Made by a program: the position numbers and the translations under genes | Source: Streptomyces sp. STR69 | Lineage (GTDB): Bacteria > Actinomycetota > Actinomycetes > Streptomycetales > Streptomycetaceae | Reading direction: 5' to 3' | DNA: 64,000 nt | NCBI RefSeq assembly: GCF_024519455.1 | Contig: NZ_JALJRY010000012.1 | Coordinates: forward strand, 124,001 to 188,000 | Notes under the pieces: model-generated | The model's database searches: none | The model's input: the letters and a program-made list of their open reading frames with translations, nothing else | What the model was told of the DNA's origin: nothing | In this document: one piece after another, positions 44,491-53,272 of the stretch | How the letters are laid out: each line of letters begins with the position of its first letter | How positions within the stretch are numbered: position 1 is the first letter of the stretch

Positions 44491-45746
44491 ACCCGGACCC
44501 GGCCACGGACCTCGACCTCGACAAACTCTTCGCCGCCCGCCTCTACGCGGCCCGCGTCCGCCCCTATCTGGCCACCGCGTTGTTCGCCCTGCACACCGTC
44601 GCGTCACGGCAGGTGCCGACGATGGCCGTCGACCGGCACTGGCGCTGCTATGTCTCGCCGGGGTTCGTGGACCGGATGTCGGTCGAGGACCTGGCCGGAG
44701 TCTGGGTCCACGAGGTCTCCCACCTGCTGCGCGACCACCACGGACGCAGCGACCGCCTCGCCCGTGAACGCGGACTGACCGGCCCGGGGGAGCGGCTGCG
44801 GATGAACATCGCCGCCGACATGGAGATCAACGACGACGCGTACGGCGAGGGTCTGGTCACCCCCGAAGGCGCGGTCCAGCCGGGGTCGTTGGGACTACCC
44901 GCCGGGAACCTGATGGAGGACTACCTGCGCTGGTTCCAACTGGGGCCGCGCACCCAGGCGTTGGCGTGGCTGGACTGCGGCAGCGGCGCCGACGGGCTCG
45001 ACCGGGGCTGGGAGCTGGGCCCGGACGGCGCGCACGGGCTCAGCAAGCAGCAGCGCGACGCGGTCCGCTTCCGGGTGGCACAGGGCATCACCGGCCGCCC
45101 GGGCAGCGCCCCGAGCGGATGGCGGCGGTGGGCCGAGGAGGCGTTCCATCCGCCGCAGCCCTGGCGGGAGTTGCTGGGAGCGGCGGTCCGCTCGGCGGTC
45201 TCCGCTCCCGGCGCGGGCGAGGACTACAGCTACGGCAGGCCCTCGCGCCGCTCGGCCGGACTACCCGGTGTGGTGCTGCCGAGCCTGCGCCGCAGGCCGC
45301 CCCGGGTCTGCGTGGTCATCGACACCTCCGGGTCGGTCAGCGACGCCGAGCTGGGCAGCGCGCTCCTCGAAGTGGCCGCGATCTCAAGGGCGGTCGGTGG
45401 CCGCCGCGACCTGGTCACCGTGGTGCCGTGCGACGCGGCGGCCGAGTTCGCACAACCACTGTGCCGCGCGGAGGGCATCGAGCTGCTGGGCGGCGGCGGT
45501 ACGGATCTGCGCACCGGCTTCGCCAAGGCCCTCCGCGCCCAGCCCCCGCCCGACGCCGTCGTGGTCCTCACCGACGGCCAGACCCCCTGGCCGGAGCGGC
45601 GACCGCCGTGCCGGACCGTGGTGGGCCTGTTCCCGCGACCGTACGTGAACAGGTCCTACGGCGAGGACGACCCCGACTACGTGCCGGACACACCGCCCGA
45701 CTGGGCCCGCGTGGTCGAGATCGGGTCCGCCCCCGTCTCCCGGTGA
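44487..45746 (+). CDS. vWA-like metallopeptidase (DUF2201 type), MoxR partner
   Basis: A 419-residue protein with two parts. The N-terminal part has a zincin-like helix VHEVSHLLRDHHGR (His75, Glu76, His79) and NIAADMEIND, an Asp/Glu segment that may complete the metal site. The C-terminal part is a vWA domain with a MIDAS motif DTSGSVS beginning at Asp279, then GGGGTDLRTGF and VVLTDGQTPWP. This is the predicted vWA-like metallopeptidase family that accompanies MoxR ATPases. Coupling to the ATPase by ATGA is direct. The 3' end overlaps the convergent beta-galactosidase gene by 70 bases. Confidence 0.88.
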   Translation: MNPDPATDLDLDKLFAARLYAARVRPYLATALFALHTVASRQVPTMAVDRHWRCYVSPGFVDRMSVEDLAGVWVHEVSHLLRDHHGRSDRLARERGLTGPGERLRMNIAADMEINDDAYGEGLVTPEGAVQPGSLGLPAGNLMEDYLRWFQLGPRTQALAWLDCGSGADGLDRGWELGPDGAHGLSKQQRDAVRFRVAQGITGRPGSAPSGWRRWAEEAFHPPQPWRELLGAAVRSAVSAPGAGEDYSYGRPSRRSAGLPGVVLPSLRRRPPRVCVVIDTSGSVSDAELGSALLEVAAISRAVGGRRDLVTVVPCDAAAEFAQPLCRAEGIELLGGGGTDLRTGFAKALRAQPPPDAVVVLTDGQTPWPERRPPCRTVVGLFPRPYVNRSYGEDDPDYVPDTPPDWARVVEIGSAPVSR

Positions 45747-47494
45747 GCACGCAAGGAGACGGACTTCCCGGCGAACGGCGCCTCCTGCAGCTCCAGCACC
45801 CACACGTCGTTCACCCCCTCCCGCAGCACGGGCCCGGGGACGAACAGCTCCCGTTGCGGGCCCGCCGACCAGTACCGGCCCAGGTCGAAGCCGTTGACCC
45901 ACACGAACCCCCGGGTCCAGCCCGGCAGTTCGAGTACGGCGTCCCCGGCGCCCCGCACCTCGACGGTGCCCCGGTACAGGCCGGGGGAGTCGCCCGGGGG
46001 CAGCGCCCCCAGCGGAATGCCCTCGATGTCGTCCAGCGCGTCAAGGCGCAGCCCACGCGCGCGTACGTCGTGCAGGTACTGCCGCTCGTGCAGCAGGCCC
46101 CCGGTGATCCCCTTCGGCTCCCCGAGCCGGGGCCCGTAGTTGGCCCTCCCCAGGGACTCCACCCACAGCTCCACGCGCGCGTGCCCGGCGACGGGTTCCT
46201 TGAGCTGCTCGTCGCCCTCCGTGAGGATCCCGGCCCGCTCCCCGTCGACGTACACCACCGCCAGGTCCCGCAGCCCGCGCGCGGTGAGCGGATACGGTGC
46301 GCGCGGTCCCGGCACGGTCACCTCGTAGCGGACGAGACCGCGGTCGACGTCCAGTTCCTCGAAGGTGGGCGGGACCGGGCCCGCGGACTCCGGTCCACCG
46401 CGTGCCTCCAGTACGTCGGCCAGGGGTGCCCAGCCGGTCAGGCGTGCCTCGGCCCGGTGCTCCAACAGCGGCGGCGCGGGCGGGGGTTCGGGCGGCGGGG
46501 CGTCGGCGTACTCGGCGAACACCTCGCGCATGCGCCAGAACTTCTCCGTGGGGCGCCCGTACTCGTCGATCGGGGCGTCGTAGTCGTAGGACGTCACATC
46601 GGGCTCCAACGGGCCCTCGTGCAGGGCGCCGCCGCCCCGGTTGGCGCCCGCCCAGCCGGCGAAGTTGGTGCCGCCGTGCGCCATGTAGACGTTGACCGAC
46701 GCACCGCACTCCAGGATCTCCCGCAGGGCGGACGCCGCGTCCTCGGCATCACGGACGACATGCTCGCCGCCCCAGTGGTCGAACCAGCCGCACCAGAACT
46801 CCATGCACATCAACGGTCCCTCGGAGCGGAAGGCGCGCAGCGTCTCGAAGGCCACGCGCGCGTGGGACCCGAAGTTCACCGTCGCCAGGACACCGGGGAG
46901 GGAGCCGCCGCCCAGCATGTGGTCCTCGGGGCCGTCCGAGGTGCACAGCGGAACCGCGACCCCCTGGTCCCGCAACAGCGCCTCCACTGCCCGCAGATAG
47001 GCCGCGTCGGAGCCGTAGCTGCCGTACTCGTTCTCGACCTGCACCATGATCACCGGGCCGCCGCGGTCCAGCTGGCGGGGCACGACCTCGGCCAGCAGCC
47101 GGCGAAACCAGCGCTCCAGGTGGCCCAGGAAGCGCGCGTCACGGGTACGCGCGCGTGGCCCCAGTTCGCCCGTCAGCCAGTGCGGGAGCCCGCCGTTCTC
47201 CCACTCCGCGCAGATGTACGGCCCAGGGCGCACGATCGCCCACAGGCCCGCCTCCCGGGCCGCGTCCAGGAACCTGCCCAGCGCCTCCACGTCCCGGAAG
47301 TCGCCCGGCGCCGGCTCGTGCAGGTTCCACGGGACGTACGTCTCCACACAGTTGAGGCCCATCGCCCGCAGCATCGCCAGCCGGTGTCCCCAGTGCGCCT
47401 CGTGCACCCGGAAGTAGTGCAGCGCCCCGGACAGCAGCCGCACCGGCCGCCCGTCCAGCAGAAAGTCCCTGTCGCCCACGGTGAACTCGCTCAT
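45677..47494 (-). CDS. GH35 beta-galactosidase
   Basis: A 605-residue cytoplasmic-looking GH35 enzyme without a signal peptide. The N-terminal barrel has DFLLDGRPVRLLSGALHYFRVH, NCVETYVPWNLHEP, VRPGPYICAEWENGG, MVQVENEYGSYG (catalytic acid/base Glu) and MEFWCGWFDHWG (nucleophile Glu), then MAHGGTNFAGWAGAN. The C-terminal part holds jelly-roll domains (GFVWVNGFDLGRYWSAGPQRELFVPG). It releases terminal beta-galactose, probably from short glycans. An AraC regulator is divergently transcribed from the 102-base upstream gap. Its 3' end runs 70 bases into the vWA gene. Confidence 0.93.
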   Translation of the reverse strand: MSEFTVGDRDFLLDGRPVRLLSGALHYFRVHEAHWGHRLAMLRAMGLNCVETYVPWNLHEPAPGDFRDVEALGRFLDAAREAGLWAIVRPGPYICAEWENGGLPHWLTGELGPRARTRDARFLGHLERWFRRLLAEVVPRQLDRGGPVIMVQVENEYGSYGSDAAYLRAVEALLRDQGVAVPLCTSDGPEDHMLGGGSLPGVLATVNFGSHARVAFETLRAFRSEGPLMCMEFWCGWFDHWGGEHVVRDAEDAASALREILECGASVNVYMAHGGTNFAGWAGANRGGGALHEGPLEPDVTSYDYDAPIDEYGRPTEKFWRMREVFAEYADAPPPEPPPAPPLLEHRAEARLTGWAPLADVLEARGGPESAGPVPPTFEELDVDRGLVRYEVTVPGPRAPYPLTARGLRDLAVVYVDGERAGILTEGDEQLKEPVAGHARVELWVESLGRANYGPRLGEPKGITGGLLHERQYLHDVRARGLRLDALDDIEGIPLGALPPGDSPGLYRGTVEVRGAGDAVLELPGWTRGFVWVNGFDLGRYWSAGPQRELFVPGPVLREGVNDVWVLELQEAPFAGKSVSLRAHRETGADPISTTRAQSGGVSGT

Positions 47495-47516
47495 GCCTCG
47501 ACTCTCTCCCCTTGGC

Positions 47517-47545
47517 GGCGATCACGTCCATGGACAAAGATCGCC
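47517..47545. promoter_or_regulatory. Nested palindrome between GH35 and the AraC regulator
   Basis: GGCGATC (47517-47523) and GATCGCC (47539-47545) are perfect complements that flank a 10-base palindrome GTCCATGGAC (47526-47535). It sits in the middle of the divergent gap (47495-47596), where a regulator of both genes would bind. AraC proteins more often use direct repeats, so another binder is possible. Confidence 0.45.
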
Positions 47546-47596
47546 ACTACTTGGACCGAGCATTGTGCGAACCGGGCAATGGGTGAGGGGGCGCGG

Positions 47597-48487
47597 ATGT
47601 ACCACACCTGGATGCGTTTCTTCACGCCCGCACCCGCCCACCACCGCCTCGGCCTCGCCTGCCTCGGCGTCGGCCTCCAGTACGGCGAGCTGCCCACCGT
47701 CGGCCCCCGCACCCTCGACCACCACGTGGCCGTCGTGATCAGCGCGGGCGGCGGCTGGTACCTGACCCCGGACGGCCGCCGTACCACCGTCACCGCGCCC
47801 GCCCTGCTGTGGCTCACCCCCGGAGTGCCGCACCACTACGCGCCCGACCCCGGCGCCGGCTGGGACGAGGGGTTCGTCGACTTCACCGGGCCCGCGACGG
47901 CGACGTACACCGAACTCGGCTACATCGAGCCGGAGCGGCCCGTGGTGGCCCTCTCGGACGCGAGCGGACCCCGTGCGGTCATCGGGCGCATGGCCCGCGC
48001 GGCGCGGCGCGGAAACCCCCTCCTGGAGGTGGAGACCGGGGCCGCAGTCCACGAGCTCCTGGTCGCCCTGCGCCGGGCCCGCGCCGACCTCGCCCCGGAC
48101 GGCGACCCGGTCCTCCAGGCCCTCGCCCGCGACGCCTGCCTTCCGCTCACCGTCGCCGACCACGCGGCCCGGCACGGCATGACCCCCGCCGCACTGCGCG
48201 CCGCCGTCCGCCAGGGCGCCGGCTGCAGCCCCAAGGACTACCTCCTCGGCATCCGCCTGGGGCGCGCCAAAGAACTCCTCGCCGCCACCGAACTGCCCGT
48301 CGCCGCCGTCGCCCGCCGCGTCGGCTACGACGACCCCGCCTACTTCTCCCGCCTGTTCACCCGCCGTGTCGGCATGCCCCCCGTCCGCTTCCGCGCCCAG
48401 CAGGGCCGTACCGTCCCCGGCGGCTGGAGCGACCAGGTGCCCGATCCCGCCGATCCGCCGATGATCGGGTGGGCGCACTCCCCGTAG
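47597..48487 (+). CDS. AraC-family transcriptional regulator
   Basis: A 296-residue regulator with an N-terminal cupin-like sensor (DHHVAVVISAGGGWYLTPDGRR, LLWLTPGVPHHYAPDPGAGWDEGFVDF) and a C-terminal AraC/XylS domain with two helix-turn-helix motifs: MTPAALRAAVRQGAGCSPKDYL, then LGRAKELLAATELPVAAVA and GYDDPAYFSRLFTRRVGMPP. The sensor type is that of sugar-responsive AraC proteins. ATG 47597 follows GTGAGGGGG by five to six bases; ATG 47579 is possible. Being divergent from the GH35 gene, it most likely controls it in response to a galactoside. Confidence 0.9.
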   Translation: MYHTWMRFFTPAPAHHRLGLACLGVGLQYGELPTVGPRTLDHHVAVVISAGGGWYLTPDGRRTTVTAPALLWLTPGVPHHYAPDPGAGWDEGFVDFTGPATATYTELGYIEPERPVVALSDASGPRAVIGRMARAARRGNPLLEVETGAAVHELLVALRRARADLAPDGDPVLQALARDACLPLTVADHAARHGMTPAALRAAVRQGAGCSPKDYLLGIRLGRAKELLAATELPVAAVARRVGYDDPAYFSRLFTRRVGMPPVRFRAQQGRTVPGGWSDQVPDPADPPMIGWAHSP

Positions 48488-48498
48488 GGTGGTCGCCC

Positions 48499-48849
48499 AT
48501 GACCACCAGCAACAACGGAACCGGTGACGTCGACCCCGCCGTGCGCGAGGAACTGGCCAGGCTGCGCGACAGCATCGACAACATCGACGCGGCCGTCGTC
48601 CACATGCTCGCCGAACGCTTCAAGGCCACCCAGCAGGTCGGTTTCCTCAAGGCCACCCACCGGCTGCCGCCCGCCGACCCGGCCCGCGAGGCCCGCCAGA
48701 TCGAGCGCCTGCGCACCCTGGCCGAAAACGCCAAACTGGACCCGGCGTTCGCCGAGAAGTTCCTCAACTTCATCATCGCCGAGGTGATCCGGCACCACGA
48801 GCGCATCGCGGAGGACGCCGTCAACGGCGGTTCACCCACGGCGAACTGA
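48499..48849 (+). CDS. Chorismate mutase (AroQ, type II)
   Basis: A 116-residue all-helical protein. EELARLRDSIDNIDAAVVHMLAERFKATQQVGFLKA (regionally residues 17-52) carries the conserved Arg, Asp and Arg/Lys of the AroQ active site, followed by RLPPADPAREARQIERLRTLAENA and FLNFIIAEVIRHHERI. It converts chorismate to prephenate for Phe and Tyr synthesis, competing with the trp pathway for chorismate. It is a free-standing cytoplasmic form with no signal peptide or fused domain. It starts 11 bases after the AraC stop, so they may share a transcript. Confidence 0.92.
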   Translation: MTTSNNGTGDVDPAVREELARLRDSIDNIDAAVVHMLAERFKATQQVGFLKATHRLPPADPAREARQIERLRTLAENAKLDPAFAEKFLNFIIAEVIRHHERIAEDAVNGGSPTAN

Positions 48850-49002
48850 ACCCGCCGGACCCGTAAGGGGCGTGACAGCGGGGTGCGTTCGGGGCGATGC
48901 TGCGCTGTGCACCTGCATGTGCACTCCTCGTCAGCCGACGGGCACACCCCGTCATCGCCTGCGCCATAAGCTGGTTGTCCCACGCGGGAGGGACTTCGGG
49001 TC

Positions 49003-49572
49003 ATGCCGTCGGATGCCAGGATCCTCATCGTCGACGACCATGAGGACACGCTGTACGCGCTGGAGAGCGCCCTCGCCCCGCTGGGCTACCGGCTCGCCCG
49101 CGCCACCAGCGGCGACGAAGCGCTCAAGCAGGTGCTCCGCGGCCAGGTCGGCCTGCTCCTGCTCGACGTACGGATGCCCGGCGTCAGCGGCCTCGACGTG
49201 GTCCGCTACCTGCGCCGCCTCGAACAGACCCAGCACATCCCCGTGGTCCTCCTCACCGGCTTCGGCCTCGACCCCGAACTGACCGCCACCGCCTTCGGCC
49301 TCGGCGTCGCCGACCTCATCACCAAACCCGTCGACCCCTGGACCCTGCGCACCAAGATCCGCTACCTCTACGACGCCCACCAGCGCCACCTGGCCCTGGA
49401 ACAGGAAATCCGCGACCTGCGCGCCCTCCTCAAGGACCCGCCCCACCCGGGCCCGGCGATGCCCCACCCCCCCCCGCCGCACCCGGACGCGCGCGTGCCC
49501 TACCAGCGCGACGCCCAGAACGCCGCCTCCGCCGCCGGCCCCACTCCCACTCCCGCCCCCGACCGGACATAG
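49003..49572 (+). CDS. Single-domain response regulator with coiled-coil and Pro-rich tail
   Basis: A 189-residue protein. Residues 4-120 form a receiver domain: ILIVDDHEDT (acidic pocket), LLLLDVRMPG with the phospho-acceptor Asp55, VVLLTGFG and LITKPVDP with the conserved Lys. A helical stretch (YDAHQRHLALEQEIRDLRALL) follows, then a 45-residue low-complexity Pro/His/Ala tail. No DNA-binding output domain is present, so it probably signals by protein contact. No histidine kinase gene is nearby. ATG 49003 follows GGGAGGG. Confidence 0.87.
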   Translation: MPSDARILIVDDHEDTLYALESALAPLGYRLARATSGDEALKQVLRGQVGLLLLDVRMPGVSGLDVVRYLRRLEQTQHIPVVLLTGFGLDPELTATAFGLGVADLITKPVDPWTLRTKIRYLYDAHQRHLALEQEIRDLRALLKDPPHPGPAMPHPPPPHPDARVPYQRDAQNAASAAGPTPTPAPDRT

Positions 49573-49619
49573 GCCGCGTACCGGACCTGCCCTGTGCCAT
49601 GTCAGTGCCATCAGGCAGC

Positions 49620-52211
49620 ATGTCCACCATGTCCGTACTGACGCGCGACGAAGCGCAGACCCGTGCCAGGCTCCTCGACGTCCACCGCTACACGATCGAA
49701 CTCGATCTGACGACGGGCGAAGACACCTTCGACTCCCGCACCGTCATCGCGTTCACCGTTCGCGGGGATCAAGAAGGCACCGACACCTTCGTCGAGCTCA
49801 AGCCCGCCGAGCTGCGCTCCGTCACCCTCGACGGACACCCCCTCGACCCGGAACAACTCGTCGAGAACCGGCTCCCGCTGCCCGCCCTCACCGCCGGCGA
49901 GCACGAACTGCGCGTCGACGCGAGCATGCACTACTCCCGCACCGGCGAGGGCATGCACCGCTTCACGGACCCCACCGACGGCGAGACCTACCTCTACACC
50001 CAACTGTTCATGAACGACGTCCAGCGCGTCTTCGCCGCCTTCGACCAGCCCGACCTCAAGGCCGTCTTCGACCTCACGGTCACGGCCCCCGAAGGCTGGA
50101 CCGTCCTCGCCAACGGCATCACCGAACACCTCGGCGAAGGCCGCTGGCAGGCCGCCACCACCCCCCTCATCTCCACCTACCTCGTCGCCGTCGCCGCCGG
50201 CCCCTGGCACTCCGTGCGCACCGAACACCGCGGACTGCCCTTCGGCATCCACTGCCGCCGCTCCCTGGCCCCCCACCTCGACGCGGACGCCGAGGAGATC
50301 CTCGACATCACCCGCCAGTGCTACGACCGCTACCACGAGAAGTTCGAGGAGCCCTACCCCTTCGACTCCTACGACCAGGCCTTCGTCCCCGAGTTCAACG
50401 CCGGCGCCATGGAGAACCCCGGCCTGGTCACCTTCCGCGACGAGTTCATCTACCGCTCCGCCGTCACCGACACCGAGCGCCAGACCCGCGGCATGGTCAT
50501 CGCCCACGAGATGGCCCACATGTGGTTCGGCGACCTCGTCACCCTCCAGTGGTGGGACGACATCTGGCTCAACGAGTCCTTCGCCGAGTACATGGGCTAC
50601 CAGACCCTCACCGAAGCCACCCGCTTCACCGACACCTGGACCGACTTCGGCGTCGTCCGCAAGGCCTGGGGCTACGACGCCGACCAGCGCCCCTCCACCC
50701 ACCCCGTCGCCCCCGAGAACGTCGACGACACCGCCTCCGCCCTCCTCAACTTCGACGGCATCTCCTACGCCAAGGGCGCCTCCGCACTACGGCAGTTGGT
50801 GGCCTGGCTCGGCGAGAAGGACTTCCTCGCCGGTATCAACACCCACTTCGCCCGCCACAAGTTCGCCAACGCCACCCTCGCCGACTTCATCGACTCCCTC
50901 GCCTCCGGCACCGAACGCGACGTCCACGCCTGGGCGGACGTATGGCTGCGCACCACGGGCGTCGACACCCTCACGCCCAAGGTCCGGACCGAGGACGGGA
51001 ACTGGCACCTCGACCTCCGGCACGAAGGCAGCCCCGGAGTCTGGTCCAAACCCGACCCGGCCAAGGACCACAAGGGACTCACTCACCTCACCACCCTCGC
51101 ATCACCCCCCGCCACCCGCCCGCACCGCATCGCCATCGGCCTCTACGACCACGACCTCCACGACGCGAGCCGCCTCATCCGACGCGACCGAGTGGAGGCG
51201 GACCTTCCCGCCACCGGCAACATCGGCATCAGCTCCACCGGCCCCCGCCCCGCCCTCGTCCTCCTCAACGACGGCGACCTCACCTACGCCAAGATCCGCT
51301 TCGACGCCGAATCCCTCGAAACCGTCCGCACCAGCCTCTCCGGCCTCCCCGAACCCCTCACCCGCGCGGTCGTCTGGAACGCCCTGCGCGACGCGGTCCG
51401 CGACGGCGAACTCCCCGCCTCCGCCTACCTGGACGCCGCCCGCGCCCACCTCCCGCACGAGACGGACCTCGCCCTCGTCCAGGGCGTCCTGGCCTTCGCC
51501 TCCGCCCAGGTCACCGACCGCTACCTCACCCCCGAGGCCCGCCCGGCCGCCCTCGCCACCCTCACCGCCCTGTGCCGCGACCTCATCCGCCGCACCGAGG
51601 ACGGCTCCGACCCCGGCCTGCGCCTCATCGCCGTACGCCACTTCATCGACGTCGCCGCCCACCCCGACACCATCGCCGCCTGGCTCACCGAGGGCACCGT
51701 GCCCGGCGGCCCCGAGCTCGACCCCGAGCTGCGCTGGCGCGTCCTGGCCCGACTCGCCGTCCTGGGCGCCGTCGAAGAGACCGCGATCGCCGCCGAGTTG
51801 GCGCGGGACCCGTCCGCCACCGGCCAGGAAGGCGCCGCCCGCTGCCGCGCCGCCCTGCCCGACCCCGAGGCCAAACGCACGGCCTGGGACGCGATGTTCA
51901 GCACCGACGACCTCTCCAACTACCTCTTCACCGCCACCGCCCAGGGCTTCTGGCAACCCGAACAGGCCGATCTCGTACGGGAGTACGTGCCCCGCTTCTA
52001 CGAGGACGCGGTCACCCTCGCCGCCCGCCGGGGCCCCGCCATGGCCGAAGCCGCCGGCCGCTGGGCCTTCCCCACCCACGCCGTCGACCCCGAAACCCTC
52101 CGCCTCGGCGAGGAATGCCTGCACGACGCCGACCTCATCCCCGCCCTGCGCCGCAAGCTCGTCGACCAACTCGACGACCTGGCACGGGCGTTGCGAGTCC
52201 GAGAGGCGTAG
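49620..52211 (+). CDS. pepN: Aminopeptidase N (M1 family)
   Basis: An 863-residue M1 zinc aminopeptidase of actinobacterial PepN type. GAMEN (262-266) is the substrate-binding motif. HEMAHMWFGD starts at His296 (ligands His296, His300) and Glu319 in NESFAEYMG completes the zinc site. The C-terminal half is the helical ERAP1-like domain. No signal sequence is seen, so it is cytoplasmic and removes N-terminal residues from peptides. Three close ATGs (49599, 49620, 49629) are possible. I chose 49620 because AGG precedes it at a usable distance, but 49629 is as plausible. Confidence 0.93.
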   Translation: MSTMSVLTRDEAQTRARLLDVHRYTIELDLTTGEDTFDSRTVIAFTVRGDQEGTDTFVELKPAELRSVTLDGHPLDPEQLVENRLPLPALTAGEHELRVDASMHYSRTGEGMHRFTDPTDGETYLYTQLFMNDVQRVFAAFDQPDLKAVFDLTVTAPEGWTVLANGITEHLGEGRWQAATTPLISTYLVAVAAGPWHSVRTEHRGLPFGIHCRRSLAPHLDADAEEILDITRQCYDRYHEKFEEPYPFDSYDQAFVPEFNAGAMENPGLVTFRDEFIYRSAVTDTERQTRGMVIAHEMAHMWFGDLVTLQWWDDIWLNESFAEYMGYQTLTEATRFTDTWTDFGVVRKAWGYDADQRPSTHPVAPENVDDTASALLNFDGISYAKGASALRQLVAWLGEKDFLAGINTHFARHKFANATLADFIDSLASGTERDVHAWADVWLRTTGVDTLTPKVRTEDGNWHLDLRHEGSPGVWSKPDPAKDHKGLTHLTTLASPPATRPHRIAIGLYDHDLHDASRLIRRDRVEADLPATGNIGISSTGPRPALVLLNDGDLTYAKIRFDAESLETVRTSLSGLPEPLTRAVVWNALRDAVRDGELPASAYLDAARAHLPHETDLALVQGVLAFASAQVTDRYLTPEARPAALATLTALCRDLIRRTEDGSDPGLRLIAVRHFIDVAAHPDTIAAWLTEGTVPGGPELDPELRWRVLARLAVLGAVEETAIAAELARDPSATGQEGAARCRAALPDPEAKRTAWDAMFSTDDLSNYLFTATAQGFWQPEQADLVREYVPRFYEDAVTLAARRGPAMAEAAGRWAFPTHAVDPETLRLGEECLHDADLIPALRRKLVDQLDDLARALRVREA

Positions 52212-52265
52212 GACCCGGGCCCTACGCCGTCACGGGCACGCCTCGTCCCTGCCGACGATGCGGCG

Positions 52266-52311
52266 GGCTGATCGTCCTTCCTAGGCTCGATGCCGCCAAG
52301 GACGATCAGCC
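52266..52311. promoter_or_regulatory. 14-bp inverted repeat in front of the NmrA-like gene
   Basis: GGCTGATCGTCCTT (52266-52279) and its perfect complement AAGGACGATCAGCC (52298-52311) are separated by 18 bases that contain TAGGCT, a possible -10 element. The right arm ends three bases before the AGGAGG of the gene at 52325. It could be a repressor operator around the promoter, or an mRNA hairpin next to the ribosome-binding site. Confidence 0.6.
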
Positions 52312-52324
52312 CCAGGAGGAACCC

Positions 52325-53155
52325 GTGATCGTAGTAACAGGCGCCACCGGCAACGTCGGCCGCGCACTGGTGGAACGCCTCACCGCCGCCGGCCGGCCCG
52401 TGCGGGCGCTGACACGCGACCCCCAACGGGCCGGATTACCGCAGCAGGCCGAGGTCGTCCGCCACCAACTCGACGACCCCGCCGCCCTGTTCACCGGCGC
52501 GACCCAGCTCTTCCTGAACCTCCAGGCCACCGGCGACACGACCCCGGTACTCCTCGACGCGGCCCGCGCGGCCGGCGTCCGGCACGTCGTCATGCTCTCC
52601 TCCGGCATCATCCGCGAGGGCGCCGACACCAGCCACCCCATCCACATCTGGCACGCCAAGGCCGAACAACAGGTACGCGACAGCGGCCTCGCGGCGACCA
52701 TCCTGCGGCCCCACGCCTTCGCGGCCAACGCCCTCCAGTGGGCCCCGCAGATCCGCGCCGGCGACACCGTACGCGGCCCCTTCGCCGACGGCGTCTCGGC
52801 ACCGATCCACGAGGACGACATCGCCGCCGTCGCCGAACGCGCCCTCCTCGACCCCGGCCACGAAGGAGCGGCCCACCGCCTCACCGGCCCCGAACCGGTC
52901 ACCACGGCCCAGCAGATCACCGCGATCGGCCACGCCATCGGCCACGACCTGCGCTTCACCGAGATCCCCGTGGACGAGGTCGGCCCCGAACTCTTCCCCC
53001 ACGTACCCCCGGAGATGCTCCCCGGCCTCCTCAAGGCCTTCGGCGGGAGCGTCGGCGCGACCCCGGAGATCACCACCACAGTGGAGGAGATCACCGGCGT
53101 ACCGGCCCGCCCGTTCACCACCTGGGCGAAGGACCACGCGGACGACTTCCGGTGA
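52325..53155 (+). CDS. NmrA-like NAD(P)-dependent atypical SDR
   Basis: A 276-residue protein with the glycine motif VTGATGNVGRALVERL, a basic NADP-type segment VRALTRDPQRAGLP, MLSSGIIREG, and a C-terminal substrate region (RPHAFAANALQW, HEDDIAAVAERALLD, ITAIGHAIGHDLRFTEIP). It belongs to the NmrA/QOR2/azoreductase-like atypical SDRs, which bind NADPH and act as quinone or azo reductases or redox sensors. GTG 52325 lies four bases after AGGAGGA. It has its own strong inverted-repeat operator and no adjacent regulator gene on this side. Confidence 0.86.
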   Translation: MIVVTGATGNVGRALVERLTAAGRPVRALTRDPQRAGLPQQAEVVRHQLDDPAALFTGATQLFLNLQATGDTTPVLLDAARAAGVRHVVMLSSGIIREGADTSHPIHIWHAKAEQQVRDSGLAATILRPHAFAANALQWAPQIRAGDTVRGPFADGVSAPIHEDDIAAVAERALLDPGHEGAAHRLTGPEPVTTAQQITAIGHAIGHDLRFTEIPVDEVGPELFPHVPPEMLPGLLKAFGGSVGATPEITTTVEEITGVPARPFTTWAKDHADDFR

Positions 53156-53272
53156 CCCTCCCACATCGTTCACACAACACTTTCGGGTTCTGATCGTTGT
53201 TCTTCCCGGGCGCGTCGACTCATCCAGGTACAAGCTGGAACTCTCCCTGCCCCGCGCCCCGGAGGACAGCCC

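Noticed and set aside
53156..53272. Iron box in front of the siderophore-type operon
   Set aside because: No 19-base sequence similar to TTAGGTTAGGCTAACCTAA was seen in this gap.
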